From assembly GCA_015680685.1 (NCBI GenBank), contig MNCI01029147.1:72853-136852 (forward strand): DNA of 64,000 nt. The letters are read 5' to 3'. Made by a program: the position numbers and the translations under genes. Source of the DNA: Gnetum montanum (taxonomy: Eukaryota; Streptophyta; Gnetopsida; Gnetales; Gnetaceae). Of this stretch, positions 53,200-64,000 are shown piece by piece (the first letter of the stretch is position 1; each line of letters opens with the position of its first letter). Under the pieces are notes generated by a model. It worked only from the letters and a program-made list of their open reading frames with translations. It made no database searches and was not told where the DNA came from.

Positions 53200-56039
53200 G
53201 ATCAAACAACACTAGGTGGTGGTGGTTCTTGAGGCTTTGAGGGACCTTCATTGGCTTCACACACTAGTGGTGGTTGAGGCTATAGTTGTCCTACTACTAC
53301 TACAACTTCAAGTGGGAGGTGGAAAGCATCCAACATTGCTTTCATTTTCTCCTCCTTACTCCTAGGATCATGCACTATCCATGTAGCTTCCCCAATGTGG
53401 GTTCGAATGGACACATCCCAAGGATATGGGATCATTGGAAGCAACTCCTTGACATTGAAAAACTAGGCACTAAACTATTTGCATTCAATGTTGAATGCTC
53501 ACACTATGTTCTTCAACTCTTGGTAGTCATTCCTTCATTGGAATAGGTCCTCGAAAATGGATTGTTGGTCTATGAATCATCCTTTGAGGACTTTGAGTTC
53601 AACATTAGTAGTTTCAAACTTTTTCTTGGTTTCTTTATGGTGTTTGAACTCAGCCTTGTATAGCAAATATGAGCTAGCCACTTGCTTCTCCAACTTTGAC
53701 AATAGCCATTCAACTATCAGCATTACTAGGTTTCCATAATGAAGATTGGCCAACTCCATATATTCTATTATTTCTTCGATCTGCAACTCCTTTAAGTGGA
53801 TCTTCACTTTTTTGTAGGCATTAATCCCATCAAGGATGGACTACCACATCTCTCTTCTTTGCTAAATTTGTTGGAGGGCTTCATTAACTTTAGACTTTCC
53901 CATTTGGATTTCTTTTTAATTAATTTCCTTTTGCAATCCTACTTGGTCCCTGTAGTGATTTTTCACCCTTTTAAACTTGAGAGATTCATTCTTCCAAGCA
54001 ATGATTTTGATGGTAGACTTTTGTTGCAAGGTTTGCATCTCCATTAATAAATTTCAATTCTCTACAGCCAATTTTCTCAATTCAATGTTGACTCTGGCAA
54101 GATGCTCCTACTATTGATGAATGAATTCCTACATTTGATCTCTTTGATCATCAACATTTCGTAGGTGATGATTTTGTGTAGTTAGTGTCTCATTTTCTTA
54201 GTGCATATGATTTAAGTCCTTCTTAATTAAATTATTTTTAGCTTCTTCCATGGACTATTTGAAGATAGCCATTGTTGCTTCCTCCTAAGCCTTTTGAAGT
54301 TGTTCTTGAAGCTATTTGATAGCTTCATCACTTGTCATTGCTGGGTTGAGAATTTTTTACTCTACAAGTTAGGCACAGAGTTTAGCAACCTCTACAATCA
54401 AGCATTGGTTTCACTCTTGGGCCATTTCTAGTTGCCCTTCAAAAATGTTGCATTTTCCCCTTGCATTTAGTAGCTTTGACTAGATTGCAATGATGTTCTT
54501 AGAAAGATCAAATATATCTAGAGTTGGTTGCTCATTTCCCATGAGTTTTTCTAGTAGTTGTTCATGCTGGGCTACATTCAATTTCCCACTAATCGTGCCT
54601 ACAGACATTTGTACATCTTGGAGTGCAGATACGTCTAGTATAGATGCTGTCGATGTATTTAGTGCTTTAGCTACACAATTAGCTACCACTTCTACCACTA
54701 TTTCCTATCCTTGGTGTTGCATCACAAAGACAATTACCTCTTTACCTTCCTCCAACCTCACTAAGAAAGTGGTGGCATTCTTAGAAATTTTTGGGAATAA
54801 ATGATGTATCACTAGTGACACTATCACCTTCCGAGCATTGGGATTTGACCTCAAAGGTAGCTACATTCTTTGGGTAGAGAAATGGAACCACCCCTCTCTA
54901 TCTAGATAATTTTTTAAGCCACCTCATTAAGGTGACTCATTACTAGTTGATACATAGATGGATTTGTACCACTTGTTCCTGCATGCTGCTCTTGTTCACT
55001 CAAGAGCTACTCTCAGACTTGTTGCAAATACTTAAGGACTGTGCAGGCCTTCGATGTTGTCTCTTGAGTGGGTAGTGGTGGTGGTAGCTCCTCTTCTTGG
55101 ATGGCTACTGGCATTTTATCCTTCATAATTTCTACCCATGAGGCCAAGGGAGCATGCTTGAGAGTGTCATTGGAATAGCGAATAATACTTGTCCTCTTAC
55201 GAAGTTTTCTTATCAGGCTTGGAAAGGGTAGGGTCCTCCTTCCATATTTGTTCTCCTTGAAATGCTTCTCAATCTTCAAATAAATTAGTTATGGAAGGTT
55301 ACTAGAAAATTTCCTACTTAGAGCGGCACATGCATGAGTGGAGAAGGTAGTCACCTTACTTGGCCTCACTGTTGGATTGAGGTGATAGGTCGCAATCTTG
55401 AAATAAATTTTCTCTACTAGTGTGAGCATACCATAATCCTTATGATCCACCTTATAACATCACTGGGTCCACTCCCTTTTCACCTTAGGGTCTCCTTTTG
55501 TTGATATTTCTGCTAGCTGTGTTTTGATGTTGGGCAACCCTAGTGTCTATGCAATGGCCTCCATCGAATAGGACACTTGAACATCCTTGATCTTCACAAT
55601 GGACCCTTGCCTTTGGCTATTCTAGAGAAGATAATTCTCTCCCATGTACCACTCCCCACTGGTCATGGTGATTGGCCACATAGGAGAGGTCTGCAATTGT
55701 GTTTTGACATCTTCTAGAGCTTTCTCCAAAAATGGCCTAAATTTTATTTCTTGAAGAATTGATCTCTAGTGCTCTCAGGACTTGATGATGTCTAGATAGG
55801 CTTGAGTCAGGGTGACCTCAAGCCTAGGCATAGGTTTGGAAACTTCTCCTTGTTGAAATTGTTCAGTAGGTACTTCTTCTTCTAGAATTTGTTGAACAGA
55901 ATCTACTTTTGGTTCATCTCGAAGAGTTCGCATTACATGGCTCACCTCTTGTTGTTCTTGGCATTGTTCCTACTGGTCCCTTCCAGCTCTAGGTTATTTC
56001 TCTCGTGGTTGCAAGGGTTCTCCTTCCTTTGGGTGCCAT
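53200..56039 (-). pseudogene. ORF3 of E: extra gene between pol and the 3' LTR, broken
   Basis: Likely start ATG at 56039 (MAPKGRR), preceded by GATTATAG, a possible splice acceptor. Order on the minus strand: VQQILEEEVPTEQFQQGEV, KFRPFLEKALEDVKTQLQ, MTSGEWYMGENY, VKIKDVQVSYSMEAIA, TLGLPNIKTQLAEISTKGD (core), HKDYGMLTLVEKIYFKIATY and HLNPTVRPSKVTTF, then KIEKHFKENKYGRRT, a PPPLP linker near 55075, helical stretches rich in Leu/Glu/Lys (54698-53577, for example LKELQIEEIIEYMELANLHY), and the C-terminal YPWDVSIRTHIGEATWIVHD (ends 53361). About 900 codons if restored. Stops and shifts occur every 50-150 codons. The core position and length recall the Transposase_32-type protein of some plant elements, which is inference. 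Confidence 0.72.
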
Positions 56040-56494
56040 CTATAATCACAATAAAACCATGGATTAGCAATCATTGTATAACCTTAAAATAGTTGGAATA
56101 CCTTAACTCTTAAGGGTAGTTACACTTGCCTAAGTTGTGATTATGGTTGATTTAATCAACTTAATTATTATTTCTATTTATGCCTTATCATTGATAAATC
56201 ATCCCGGAGGTTTTTGGAATGGTTAACTTGGAAAAACTTGATATTTATGTATGATTAAATTTACTAACCCCTAGGGGAGTTAATTTTTTTTTTCAAAAAT
56301 TGCATTAGAAACCTTAAGGTTTGTGGCCCCCATGATAAAGATCTTAGTTCCAATAATTGCAGGATTGAAAAATGAAGGGATTTGGATAAATGGCTTGAAA
56401 GTTATGGGCTCTAGAAGATTTTGGGCTCTAAAAAACTGCAAAAATTCCCCATGTGTTATGAGTAAATGACAAAAAATTCCCAAAGTATCTAATG
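56040..56494 (-). other. Leader region of ORF3 in E
   Basis: AT-rich, no coding. Near the ORF3 start the minus strand has TGCTAATCCATGG and then TTTTATTGTGATTATAG before the ATG, which fits a plant branch-point and acceptor arrangement. The minus frame 56534-56280 (MGATNLKVSN) is short and unsupported. Confidence 0.4.
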
Positions 56495-56600
56495 ATATAT
56501 ATAATATTTTTGTATTGCGTTGACAAGGCCTCAATGATGGGGCCCCATCAACAGGGTCAACTGCGTCGATGAGGCCTCAATAACGCAATTGTTGACCATC
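56495..56600 (-). promoter_or_regulatory. U3-like repeat block and TATA-like run upstream of ORF3 in E
   Basis: 56556-56582 (plus strand GTCAACTGCGTCGATGAGGC, then CTCAATA) matches LTR U3 52899-52925 (GTCAACTACATCAATGAGGC, then CTCATCA) with five differences in 27, in the same orientation. ACAAGGCC (56523) matches 52866. GATGGGGCCCCATC at 56536-56549 is a perfect palindrome. In E's sense direction a TATATATA-like run (56502-56495) follows, then about 450 bp to the ORF3 start. Promoter function is inferred. Confidence 0.5.
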
Positions 56601-58158
56601 ATTGACTTTGGTCAAACTTTTCAAATACAACGTATTTTTCAATGAAATTGGGATCAAATAAAATCTTAGAAGACCAAGAATAATATAAAATCATGAGAAG
56701 AAGGTGCTAAAGTTCATAAATTTGAAAAAATGGAGAAATTTTGATTTAATGGATGAATGCAATGAAAGATTAAGGAGTATTGAGTGGTTTATAGAATAGA
56801 AAATACAAAATATAAGATTGTAATGATGTCAAAGGTAATGAACCTTAACTAATCAAGCCAAAAGCTATGCAAGTGGGTCCTCCACATAGTAGGCTCATGC
56901 CCTTTTTTTTCCTTGCATAACCTCAACTACGGAGTTCATGGGCCCTTTAGTTAATTTAATGATCATGACAAGTTAAGGACCAACCCAAAAGAATCCACTC
57001 AAGAATCCAAATACGTTAGACTAAGACATAGAGCATAATATAGAACCCAGTAGTTAGGTGAGTTATGATAACATGGATGGATGATAGAGAAGGTAAAATG
57101 GAGTTCCAAATTGAAGTCATAAGAAGTTCCTTATTGATTTGTGGTTAAAATGATCCATGAAGTTCCATCCTTAGTCTAGACCAAAACCATCCACTTTTAG
57201 TGACTTTGCATTACCACTCTAAGACTAATCCATCCACGCAAGACACAAGAGTGTCCTTGCAAGAAAACCACCATTCCATAAGAGGAGAGAGAGGTATGAA
57301 GTGAGAGAGAGAGAGAGAGGGCCTTAGTTAGAGGGGACCTTCAGGCATAGGTGTATGTCATTTGAGTCCCATAACCAATGCTTGTAGCCCTTTTATTTGT
57401 CCAAGGGGTGTGCTTTGAATTTTCATTTTTTTTTTTTGAAATGGGAACCACACCATGTGAGGAATTTATTCATGTTGAAGGTGTGTGATTTTAATTTCTA
57501 TCATTTTTTTTAATCATGGGAACCACACCATGTAGTGATGTTATTTAGCTTCTGATCATTAGGTGGTATGGAACAGTAAGAAGTCTAAAAAAAACACTCA
57601 AGCACTTAAGCAAGGAGAAGAGTACAAAGAGTATTGAGTCCCTTTGAAGTCACACCCTTCACAAACCTTTGGATCCTTCCCAATTCTGGAACTACCAAGG
57701 TCATCAATTGATTAAAAGTTTCTTTAATGAAAAAGGGACCTCAAATTTCTAAAACAAGGAAAACCATAGAGTTCATCAGATGGGTGGATGACATGGACGC
57801 ACTACCTATCCCATGAAAAATAAACTATGTCAAAGTCATCAAACACCAGAATTCAAAAATAGAAACCAAACATTAACAATCACACATTAAGCACAAACCA
57901 TCATTAGTAAACAACAATAACAACATTGTGTCCTATGAAAATAAAGTAGATTTATTAGAAAAAATGAGAAAATGAGAAATAAAAGAGACAAAAAAAGTAA
58001 AATATATAAGAAAGTGTAAAATAATTAAGAAAATTTAAATGTACTAAAAATGGTATAAAATTAGAAAAATTTGATAATCAAAAATTTTTAAAATCAAAAA
58101 TATGAAAAACCAAAAAGGGTAGAAAAACTGAGAGGCCATGGTAATGGTTAGCATGTAT
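56601..58158 (-). other. 3' non-coding region of E between pol and ORF3
   Basis: No coding. Carries the block conserved with N1, N2, B and C. The minus strand has ATTCAAAGCACACCCCTTGG (57417), ACAAGCATTGGTTATGGG (57392), CTAACTAAGGCCCTCTCTCT (57335) with an (AG)n run at 57301-57318, AATGGTGGTTTTCTTGC (57278), GCAAAGTCACTAAAAGTGG and GGAGGACCCACTTGCAT. Two GGGAACCACACCATG repeats lie at 57443 and 57518. Confidence 0.6.
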
Positions 58159-58180
58159 GGCCATCTCCCCCATGACTGAG
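58159..58180 (-). promoter_or_regulatory. Internal polypurine-tract-like motif of E
   Basis: The minus strand reads CTCAGTCATGGGGGAGATGG just past integrase, the same place and sequence as 38472 in N2. Confidence 0.65.
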
Positions 58181-58189
58181 TTAGAAGGA

Positions 58190-59345
58190 GGAGATCAAAA
58201 AAATAGAATGTGGATGTCCATTAGGTGAAGCAGTATTTACATTAGCCAATCTTGATTCTAGGAAAGGCTTGACTTATTGTATATTGACCAACTACTTTTT
58301 ATTTGGGTTGTCAGGTTTGTAAATTATCATGGCCCAAGAGGAAAAGGTTTGATCGATTATGTAAGGTCCCTTCCATAATGTTTGAAATTTTTCCTTTTGA
58401 GGTACATGTGTAGGATTTGAGTAAAGGACCTTATCTCCTACTTGAAACCTTACTTTCCTAATTCTAAGGTCATGGCGTTGCTTGCTAAATGCTTTGTTCA
58501 TCTTATTCAAAGATAGGGTCACTAAGTGATTTTTGTCTAGCATGTTTAGATTGATCAATCTCTTCTTTTGTGCTAAGCTTAGGTCAAGGTTTAGATCATA
58601 GGCCATTGAAAGTATACAGAGCTCAGATTGAATTGGAAATGTTGGAAGTTTTCTATACACTAACTCATAGGAAGAATATCCAATAGGAAGTTTCCAAGTT
58701 GATCAATAAGCCTATAGAGCATCATGTGCTCCAATACTTCCTATATTTGCTAATCGTTTGCATTAATATTTTAATAAGCTCCTAGTTGGTTACCTTTGCT
58801 TGACCATTGGCTTGGAAGTGGTAAGGTGTTGTTAATTTATGTTGTACCCCCAATTGTTGCATGAATTTTCTAAATGTGGTACTTGTGAAATGAGTTCCAT
58901 TATCAGAAATTAGTGAACATGGCATCCCAAACCTATTGATAATATGTTGTTGTATAAATCTAGTAGTAGTGGATGATGTGTAGTTTGTAACAACTACCGC
59001 TATAGCCCATTTTGTGCAATAGTAAACTACTACTATAATATACTATTTCCCATTATACATTGGTGTGATGGAACCCATGAAGTCAACACCCCATATGTCG
59101 AAAGGTTTTAGTGGTTGAATCCACTATTGAGGATCTTTCATATGAGTGATCATCCCCCTGTCACATTGACAACATTTACAAGACTTGACAAACTGGTGGG
59201 CATCCCTAAAGATTGTGGGCTAATAGTATCCTGCCATTAGGATTTTTATGGCCATGCATCTCCCTACATAGTGGCCTTCGCAAGGTCCTTCATGAGCATC
59301 CTAGAGAACATGTAGTTGATCTTTGTTAGGGACGCACTAATGGAT
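58190..59345 (-). pseudogene. IN: Integrase of E, catalytic Glu changed
   Basis: Minus strand: CVPNKDQLHVL, DAHEGPCEGHYVGR and SCKCCQCDRG (HHCC finger), GVDFMGSITPMYNGK (first Asp), LISDNGTHFTSTTFRKF (second Asp), PYHFQANGQAKVTN, where the catalytic Glu of GQVE is Lys (codon at 58796-58794). The C-terminal part, open at 58660-58292, has MLDKNHLVTLSL, VRFQVGDKVLYSNPTHVPQK and KFQTLWKGPYIIDQTF. Frameshifts near 58690 and stops elsewhere. Inactive as it stands. Confidence 0.85.
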
Positions 59346-60090
59346 CAGGCCATTGGAACACACCTCGTAAAGGTATCTATTAATTTCCATGAAGTATTTG
59401 ACCGGATTAAGTAATTGTTGTTTTTTTCTAAAATCCAAGTCTTGTGGAATCTCTTGAGTGAGAAGATATCTAAGGATGCCATTATACCATACTACCTTTT
59501 TAGGTGTTTGTTCATTTATTGCTCTAGTAAAGAGGAGTTTGTCTAGAAATTGATTAGAGATCAAGCTCTCCTCCTCTTTGTTATCCCATATTAAGTGAGA
59601 AAGATGGTTAGTGATCACATTCTCGATCCCTTTTTGATCTACCATAGTAATATCAAATTCCTACAAGGTCATAAGCCACCGTATAACATGAGGAATCACC
59701 ATTGACTTATTCATAAGAAATTGAATTACAATGTGGTCCATATGTACAAATACTTTATAACCTAGCACATAATTTCTAAACTTTTCTAGTGTATACACCA
59801 CTACCATTAATTATTTTTTTGTGGTGGTGTAATTTAATTGTGCATCCACAATGCTTCAAATCATGCAGTGGATATAATATGGATGTTTCTTATCATTCAT
59901 CTGCATGAGCATGGCTTCCAAAGCATAGTTAGATGTGTCTATCATGATATGGAATGGTTTGGACCAATCATGTGCTCGTAGGATTGGTATTTCTATGAGT
60001 TTATCTTTTAATTTTTGGAATGCATTTTCACATTCCTTAGTCCATATGAAAGGTGCATCTTTCTTGGTAAGTTCTACCAATAGTTTAGCA
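59346..60090 (-). pseudogene. RNaseH: RNase H and connection of E
   Basis: Open pieces 60080-59856 and 59645-59337. ELTKKDAPFIWTKECENAFQ, DWSKPFHIMIDTSNYALEAM, where DAS is DTS, then TTKK, stop, LMVVVYTLEKFRNYVLG, VFVHMDHIVIQFLMNKS and RKKQQLLNPVKYFME-type text after the HLSHLIWDNKEEE segment. One acidic position of the RNase H motif (TEKEL) is broken by a stop. Confidence 0.82.
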
Positions 60091-61180
60091 ATCCTAGAGA
60101 ATTCTTAATAATGCATCAGTAGTAACTAGTATGTCCAAGAAATGATTGAACATCTTTGATGGTCTTTGGTTGGGTTGTTATTCCTTGGATGATCCTTATA
60201 TTTTCTGGGTCTACCTCAATCCTTTTCTACAAAATTCAATGCCCTAGCACGATGCCTTCTTGGACCATGAGATGACTTTTTTACCAGTTGAGCCATAGGT
60301 TTGTCTCAACACATCTCTTTAGTACTTGCTCAAGTTTGTCCAAGGCTTGCTCAAAATTAGCTCCATAGGTGGAGAAGTCATTGATAAAAACTTCAACACC
60401 ACTACCGATTTTTTATTGAAAGATACTAAGGACCAAGTATTGAAATGTTGCAGGGGCATTGCATAGACCAAATGACATCTTACAGTATGAAAAAGTTCCC
60501 CAGGGACTCATGAATTTTATCTTGGCTTAGTTTTCGGGTGCAATTTGGATTTTGTTATAGCCACTATAACCATCGAAGAAACTATAATAAAAATGCCCAA
60601 ATATGGTGTCTAATACTTGATCCATGAATAGCAAAGGAAAGTGATCCTTAAATGTTTCCATGTTTAACAACCTAAAGTTAATGCAAATCCACCATTATCA
60701 CCCTTATTTAGTACAATTAAAAATGGGATAAAACACTCACTATCCATGATTGGATAGATAATCCTTGCCTGGAGGAGTTGCTCAATGTCCTCCTTAACAA
60801 TTTTCTTCAATTTGGGGTTTAGCCACCTCTGTGACTACCTTCTAGGCTTCATGGCTAAGTCAGTGTAAATGCAGTGTTGGCATATCCTTAGATCAATTCT
60901 TGTTAGTTTTGGATATGACCAAGTAAAGGCTGTTGACCATTTATTCATCATTTCCAAAAAAATTTCTTTTTATTTAGGAGAAAATTTGGCATTAATGATG
61001 ACTAGTTTATTATTCTTTAAAAATGCATACTTCATTCGGACTGGTAGAGTTTTTAGTTCTAGGGGCTCTTGCTTAAAGTGATCAAGGATCTCCAACTCTT
61101 CCCAAAAATTATCATCATTTTTATTAGAGAGTTTGAAATGGACTTGTTCAATTTTATCCATGCCTCTACATATGCACAAG
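60091..61180 (-). pseudogene. RT: Reverse transcriptase of E, active site changed
   Basis: Minus strand: MDKIEQVHFKLSNKNDDNFW, LEILDHFKQEPLELKTLPV, then broken frames through ILSNHG-like and MVDLH pieces, GSGVEVFINDFSTYGANFEQ, LEQVLKRCVETNLWLNW and ITTQPKTIKDVQSFLGHT. The active-site MDD is IND (60390-60375), so the first catalytic Asp of the pair is Asn. Frequent shifts between 60450 and 60850. Confidence 0.8.
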
Positions 61181-61880
61181 TTAAAATCTTAGTTCTTTCC
61201 ATGCATATTGTGCTACTATCTAAATTAGCTATCAACCACTAGGTTTCCTCCTGCTTTGTAGTTGCTGCATACAGACACCGTTACATATTAACTTCTTGTG
61301 CACACTGATTACATGCCTTAATGTATGTGCTTTTGATAAACCAAATCTTTTGCATACAATTGCACCCATTGTCGTTGTACGTGATGCATGGAATACACTT
61401 CTTCTCAAATTTTTCTAATTCATTCTCCTTAGATATTTCAAGAGATAGGTCCCTTATACCCATTCGTTCATTGATTGTGCTTAACCAATCCCTTCTCATG
61501 ATGATGGGAAAGTCACTTTTGTAGTTTTCCACCTTGATTACCAGAAAATTAGCATGATAGGACCACCTATAAACTATGGTCACAATGTCCTCTACTAATC
61601 CCAAAGGGATCATAATCGATTGATTTACTAATTCTAAATGGGTGTTGCTCTTCTTAAGAGGTGGTAGGTTCCAAGATTTATACATATCATGGAAGATTTA
61701 GTTAACTCTAGAATCAAAGTCAAGAAGAGCCTTGCATGGCTCTTGTCTAACAATCTATAGAAAGATGAGTGGACTTCCTAGATTAGATATTTTTATAGGA
61801 AGGTTATCAACCTTGATCCTGTCAGAAACAACATGAGTTAACATTACAGTGTGGGTCCTAGGTGGCACTTGGTTTGAAGG
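61181..61880 (-). pseudogene. pro: Aspartic protease domain of E
   Basis: Minus strand: HVVSDRIKVDNLPIKI, EPCKALLDFDSRVN (LDSG is LDFD: the Asp is kept but Gly is lost), then an open 134-codon frame 61685-61281 with WNLPPLKKSNTHLELVNQS, GLVEDIVTIVYRWSYHANFL, DFPIIMRRDWLSTINE (GRPW is RRDW), LEISKENELEKFEKKCIPC and the NGCNCMQKIWFIKSTYI spacer. Confidence 0.82.
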
Positions 61881-63194
61881 GTTCTCTAAGGTATTTGATG
61901 TAGAGGATAAGGGTACTAGAGATATAGGGTGATCAACTAGAGTAGATTGTAAGGGTTGGAAAGGACTACTAGGTCAAAGGAAAGGTCATTTCCTTGATTG
62001 ATTATCTGGACCACTGGGTTGAAAAACTGGTTGTGAGTGTACAACCCTTGTAGCATTTCATTACTATGGTTGTGGGGTAATTTCACCTTGTGTAGATGGA
62101 GCAGGAGGTAACTGAGTTAAAGGTGGAGGTGTAGGTGCAGAGGGATGTGAAGGATGATAAGGATACTAATATGGGTTTTCTCCTCAAGTAGATGGTGAAT
62201 GTGTTCAATGGTACTTTGGAGGGTAATAGTGATGCTAGAATGATGCATGACTTGCTAAACATCTAGGGGAAATAGGTTACTAAACATAGTGCCCGTATGG
62301 ATCTGGTTGCCTATAAGGGTATTGCTGCCTTGGTGGTGGCATTCCCCTCGATTGTGGTTGGTACCATTATCGGTACTATTCATAAGTTTGTGAAGGAGTT
62401 TCACTTGGGTAGTAAGCTTGTTGTTGCTGTTGGGATGACCTTGGATTGCCTTGAGGGTAAGGTAATCATCTTGGAGCTTGCCTACATGTTAGGTGGGGAT
62501 TTAATGCATATACTCCAGACTCTTGTAAGTGTGAAATCATAGGGAAACATCCCTTGGGATGTTCATATTGATAGATGTCACATTTGGTTTCATCACCAAA
62601 GTTAGACTCCACAACTTCCTCTACTACAACAGCTTTGTCCTTACCTCTTTAGTAGGCATGTTCAACTTCTTTTCACCATCTACAATTATGATGACTATTT
62701 TGCTCTTTGGAATCTTCAACAATTTTCAAAGCAGTTTGAAACTTTTCATCCAAAGAGTTCCATAACTTGTCAACCTTGGCTAAAATGTGAGAAACAAATT
62801 TTTGGATAGGCAAGCTCTTTCTGTTCATCACCTCATTAAGTTGTGACTCCTCCTCATCACAAAATTGGACCTCTCATTTCATGATGGATGGGTTCCTATT
62901 ATACTCTTCAACATTCTTTCTTTTTCATAGCTCACCTTCTTCTTTTGCTATCAACTTAATTAGCCTTTGTAGTTGATGAGCTCTCATTTTAGACAACCTC
63001 CCTTGGGCATACACCCCAAGGGTTCTTCTTGTTTCTACCCTAAGCCCATCTATGATGTGGAAAAGTTATTTCCTCTAAGAGTAATCATGGCTAGGAAATT
63101 TGTGTAGGAGTCAATAATATTAGCCCATGGTGGCATCAAAGGGATCATGTGTTCCTTATTTTCAGCCTTAGATTTGCTTCCTCAGATTAGACAC
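61881..63194 (-). pseudogene. gag: gag of E, 3' part, cut by G
   Basis: The minus strand from 63194 has the SVSNLRKQI-like start (plus-strand CTCAGATTAGACACTC is its complement), then the LDGLRVETRRTLGVYAQGRL region near 63010, KEEGEL linker, the Cys/His motif near 62585-62525 (CDIYQYEHPKGCFPMISHL, second Cys now Tyr), and a Pro/Gln-rich tail (62500-61880). The N-terminal half of gag is missing because G inserted after GTCTAA-type sequence near 63195. The plus-strand frame 62297-62542 is a shadow. Confidence 0.75.
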
Positions 63195-63202
63195 TCTATA
63201 GT

Positions 63203-64000
63203 TGTTGGCGATCGTTTAGGACGCAACCGCCAACAAGTGTCCTCGAACAGGATTTAGGTGCCTGCTAGTCTCTGGCAACACCAAGGCCCAAATACCTCCA
63301 AATAAACATAGTAGTTAATGTGAGTATATGTGTGTGCTGTTGTGGTGTGCAGTTGTGAAAAATGAAATGATTGCATTGTGTGTAAACTACAAGTAACTTA
63401 TTCTAAAGAGATTCAGCCAACTTTGCCAAGTATTGTGAGTTGTTGAGAGTTCCTATTTTGTTCAATTACCTAGCCTACGTGGTCCTTATAATACTACTTG
63501 TAACAAATAAATTTTTGCAAAAACATTTGAGCACAAATCTACGAATCTACTTCTAATTTTCCCAAGAGAAAGAGATAGTTCCATAAGAAAACTAGAAATA
63601 GAGCAATATTTAATGGAAATTAGAGATAAGAGAAAAAGAAAGCAGATTTGTGTAAATACCTCAAATATTTAAACAAGGTAAAATGATACGAGTAAACACT
63701 TCACAATAAAGCTATCCCCAACTTCAATAACTACGAATTGTTCAAACTTCTAAGGCCCAAATAAGCAATTTCTTCAAGACAATCCTACTATGCTACCAAA
63801 AATTGCTACATAAACTATCACGTACGAGACTCCATTTTGGCTAGATAATGGATGTCAACAATTGCATTCAACAGAACCTTCAAAAGACTTGACAATTTCT
63901 GATTGAAATACTATGGAGATTCACTTTAAAGATAAAAAGAAGCTATTTTGGTCCCATCAAAATACCAAAGATTTTCTGAACCCTCTTGACTATTAAATCG
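63203..64000. mobile_element. Element G: unidentified insertion in the gag of E, runs off the window
   Basis: Homology to gag stops at about 63197 and unrelated sequence starts with TGTTGGCGATCG. Its first 33 bases form a stem, TGTTGGCG (63203-63210) with CGCCAACA (63228-63235). Beginning with TG and ending E cleanly fits an LTR start, but no second end is in view. The rest is AT-rich and without coding sequence. Near 63272-63295 the minus strand reads TGGTGTTGCCAGAGAC, faintly like a tRNA-Asp primer site, which is probably chance. Confidence 0.45.

Larger units (their letters stand above)
52019..63202 (-). mobile_element. Element E: minus-strand gypsy element with gag, pol and ORF3
   Basis: 3' LTR 52019-52952 (at the left), then polypurine tract, ORF3, 3' non-coding block, integrase, RNase H, reverse transcriptase, protease and gag up to 63194, where element G interrupts it. 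The 5' LTR and primer site are outside the window. It sits in the integrase of F, with TAAGT as left flank. It is the only copy here that shows both a complete pol and ORF3, and so gives the gene order of the ORF3-bearing group. Confidence 0.88.

Noticed and set aside
63272-63295. Minus-strand primer-binding site of element G
   Set aside because: TGGTGTTGCCAGAGAC lacks three central bases of the tRNA-Asp complement and the adjacent sequence does not end like an LTR.

Overview
This 64 kb window looks like repetitive DNA from a large, AT-rich land-plant genome. I find no intact host gene, no tRNA or rRNA gene, and nothing bacterial. Almost every base belongs to old, broken LTR retrotransposons of the Ty3/gypsy class. 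The primer-binding sites match the 3' end of plant tRNA-Asp, as in the Athila/Calypso branch of plant gypsy elements. The organism cannot be named from the sequence. A gymnosperm-like or similarly bloated plant genome is a guess.

Layout. The elements are nested, and target-site duplications and re-joined flanking homology show the order. Element C (minus strand) is the oldest layer. It appears as 10006-12667, 31377-31506 and 41223-46921. Inserted into C are: B (833-10005, plus), in the first bases of C's 3' LTR; D (12668-31376, plus), in C's extra gene; N2 (31507-41222, plus), 130 bp further along; and F (46922-52018, plus), at C's integrase end. Second-level insertions are A (1-832, the right end of an LTR) inside B's 5' LTR, N1 (14764-21641) inside D, and E (52019-63202, minus) inside F's integrase. 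A further unidentified element G (63203 to the window end) interrupts the gag of E.

Gene content. N2 and E still show the full order gag, protease, reverse transcriptase, RNase H, integrase, but with many stops and frameshifts. N1, B and F each lost large parts of pol through different internal deletions. D is a separate family: an ORF upstream of gag, a Tat/Ogre-like gag, a protease, and only a possible scrap of reverse transcriptase.

Most interesting points. (1) B, C and E carry an extra sense-strand gene, here called ORF3, between integrase and the 3' LTR. It has a conserved globular core, a proline-rich linker, a long helical region and a conserved C-terminal ATWIVHDPR-type motif. (2) In E, a block matching the repeats of its own LTR U3 lies about 0.5 kb upstream of ORF3 next to a TATA-like run, suggesting an internal promoter. 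(3) A polypurine-tract-like motif (AGTCATGGGGG) recurs at the end of pol as well as at the 3' LTR in B, C, E, N1 and N2, with a third copy in N1 and N2. (4) The gag of F contains a 39-nt inverted copy of its own downstream sequence, which looks like a template-switch scar. (5) N1, N2 and F share an in-frame TAG at the same gag codon.

The protein-coding parts are all classed as pseudogenes. Homologies were judged by eye, within the window and against remembered family features. No search was run.
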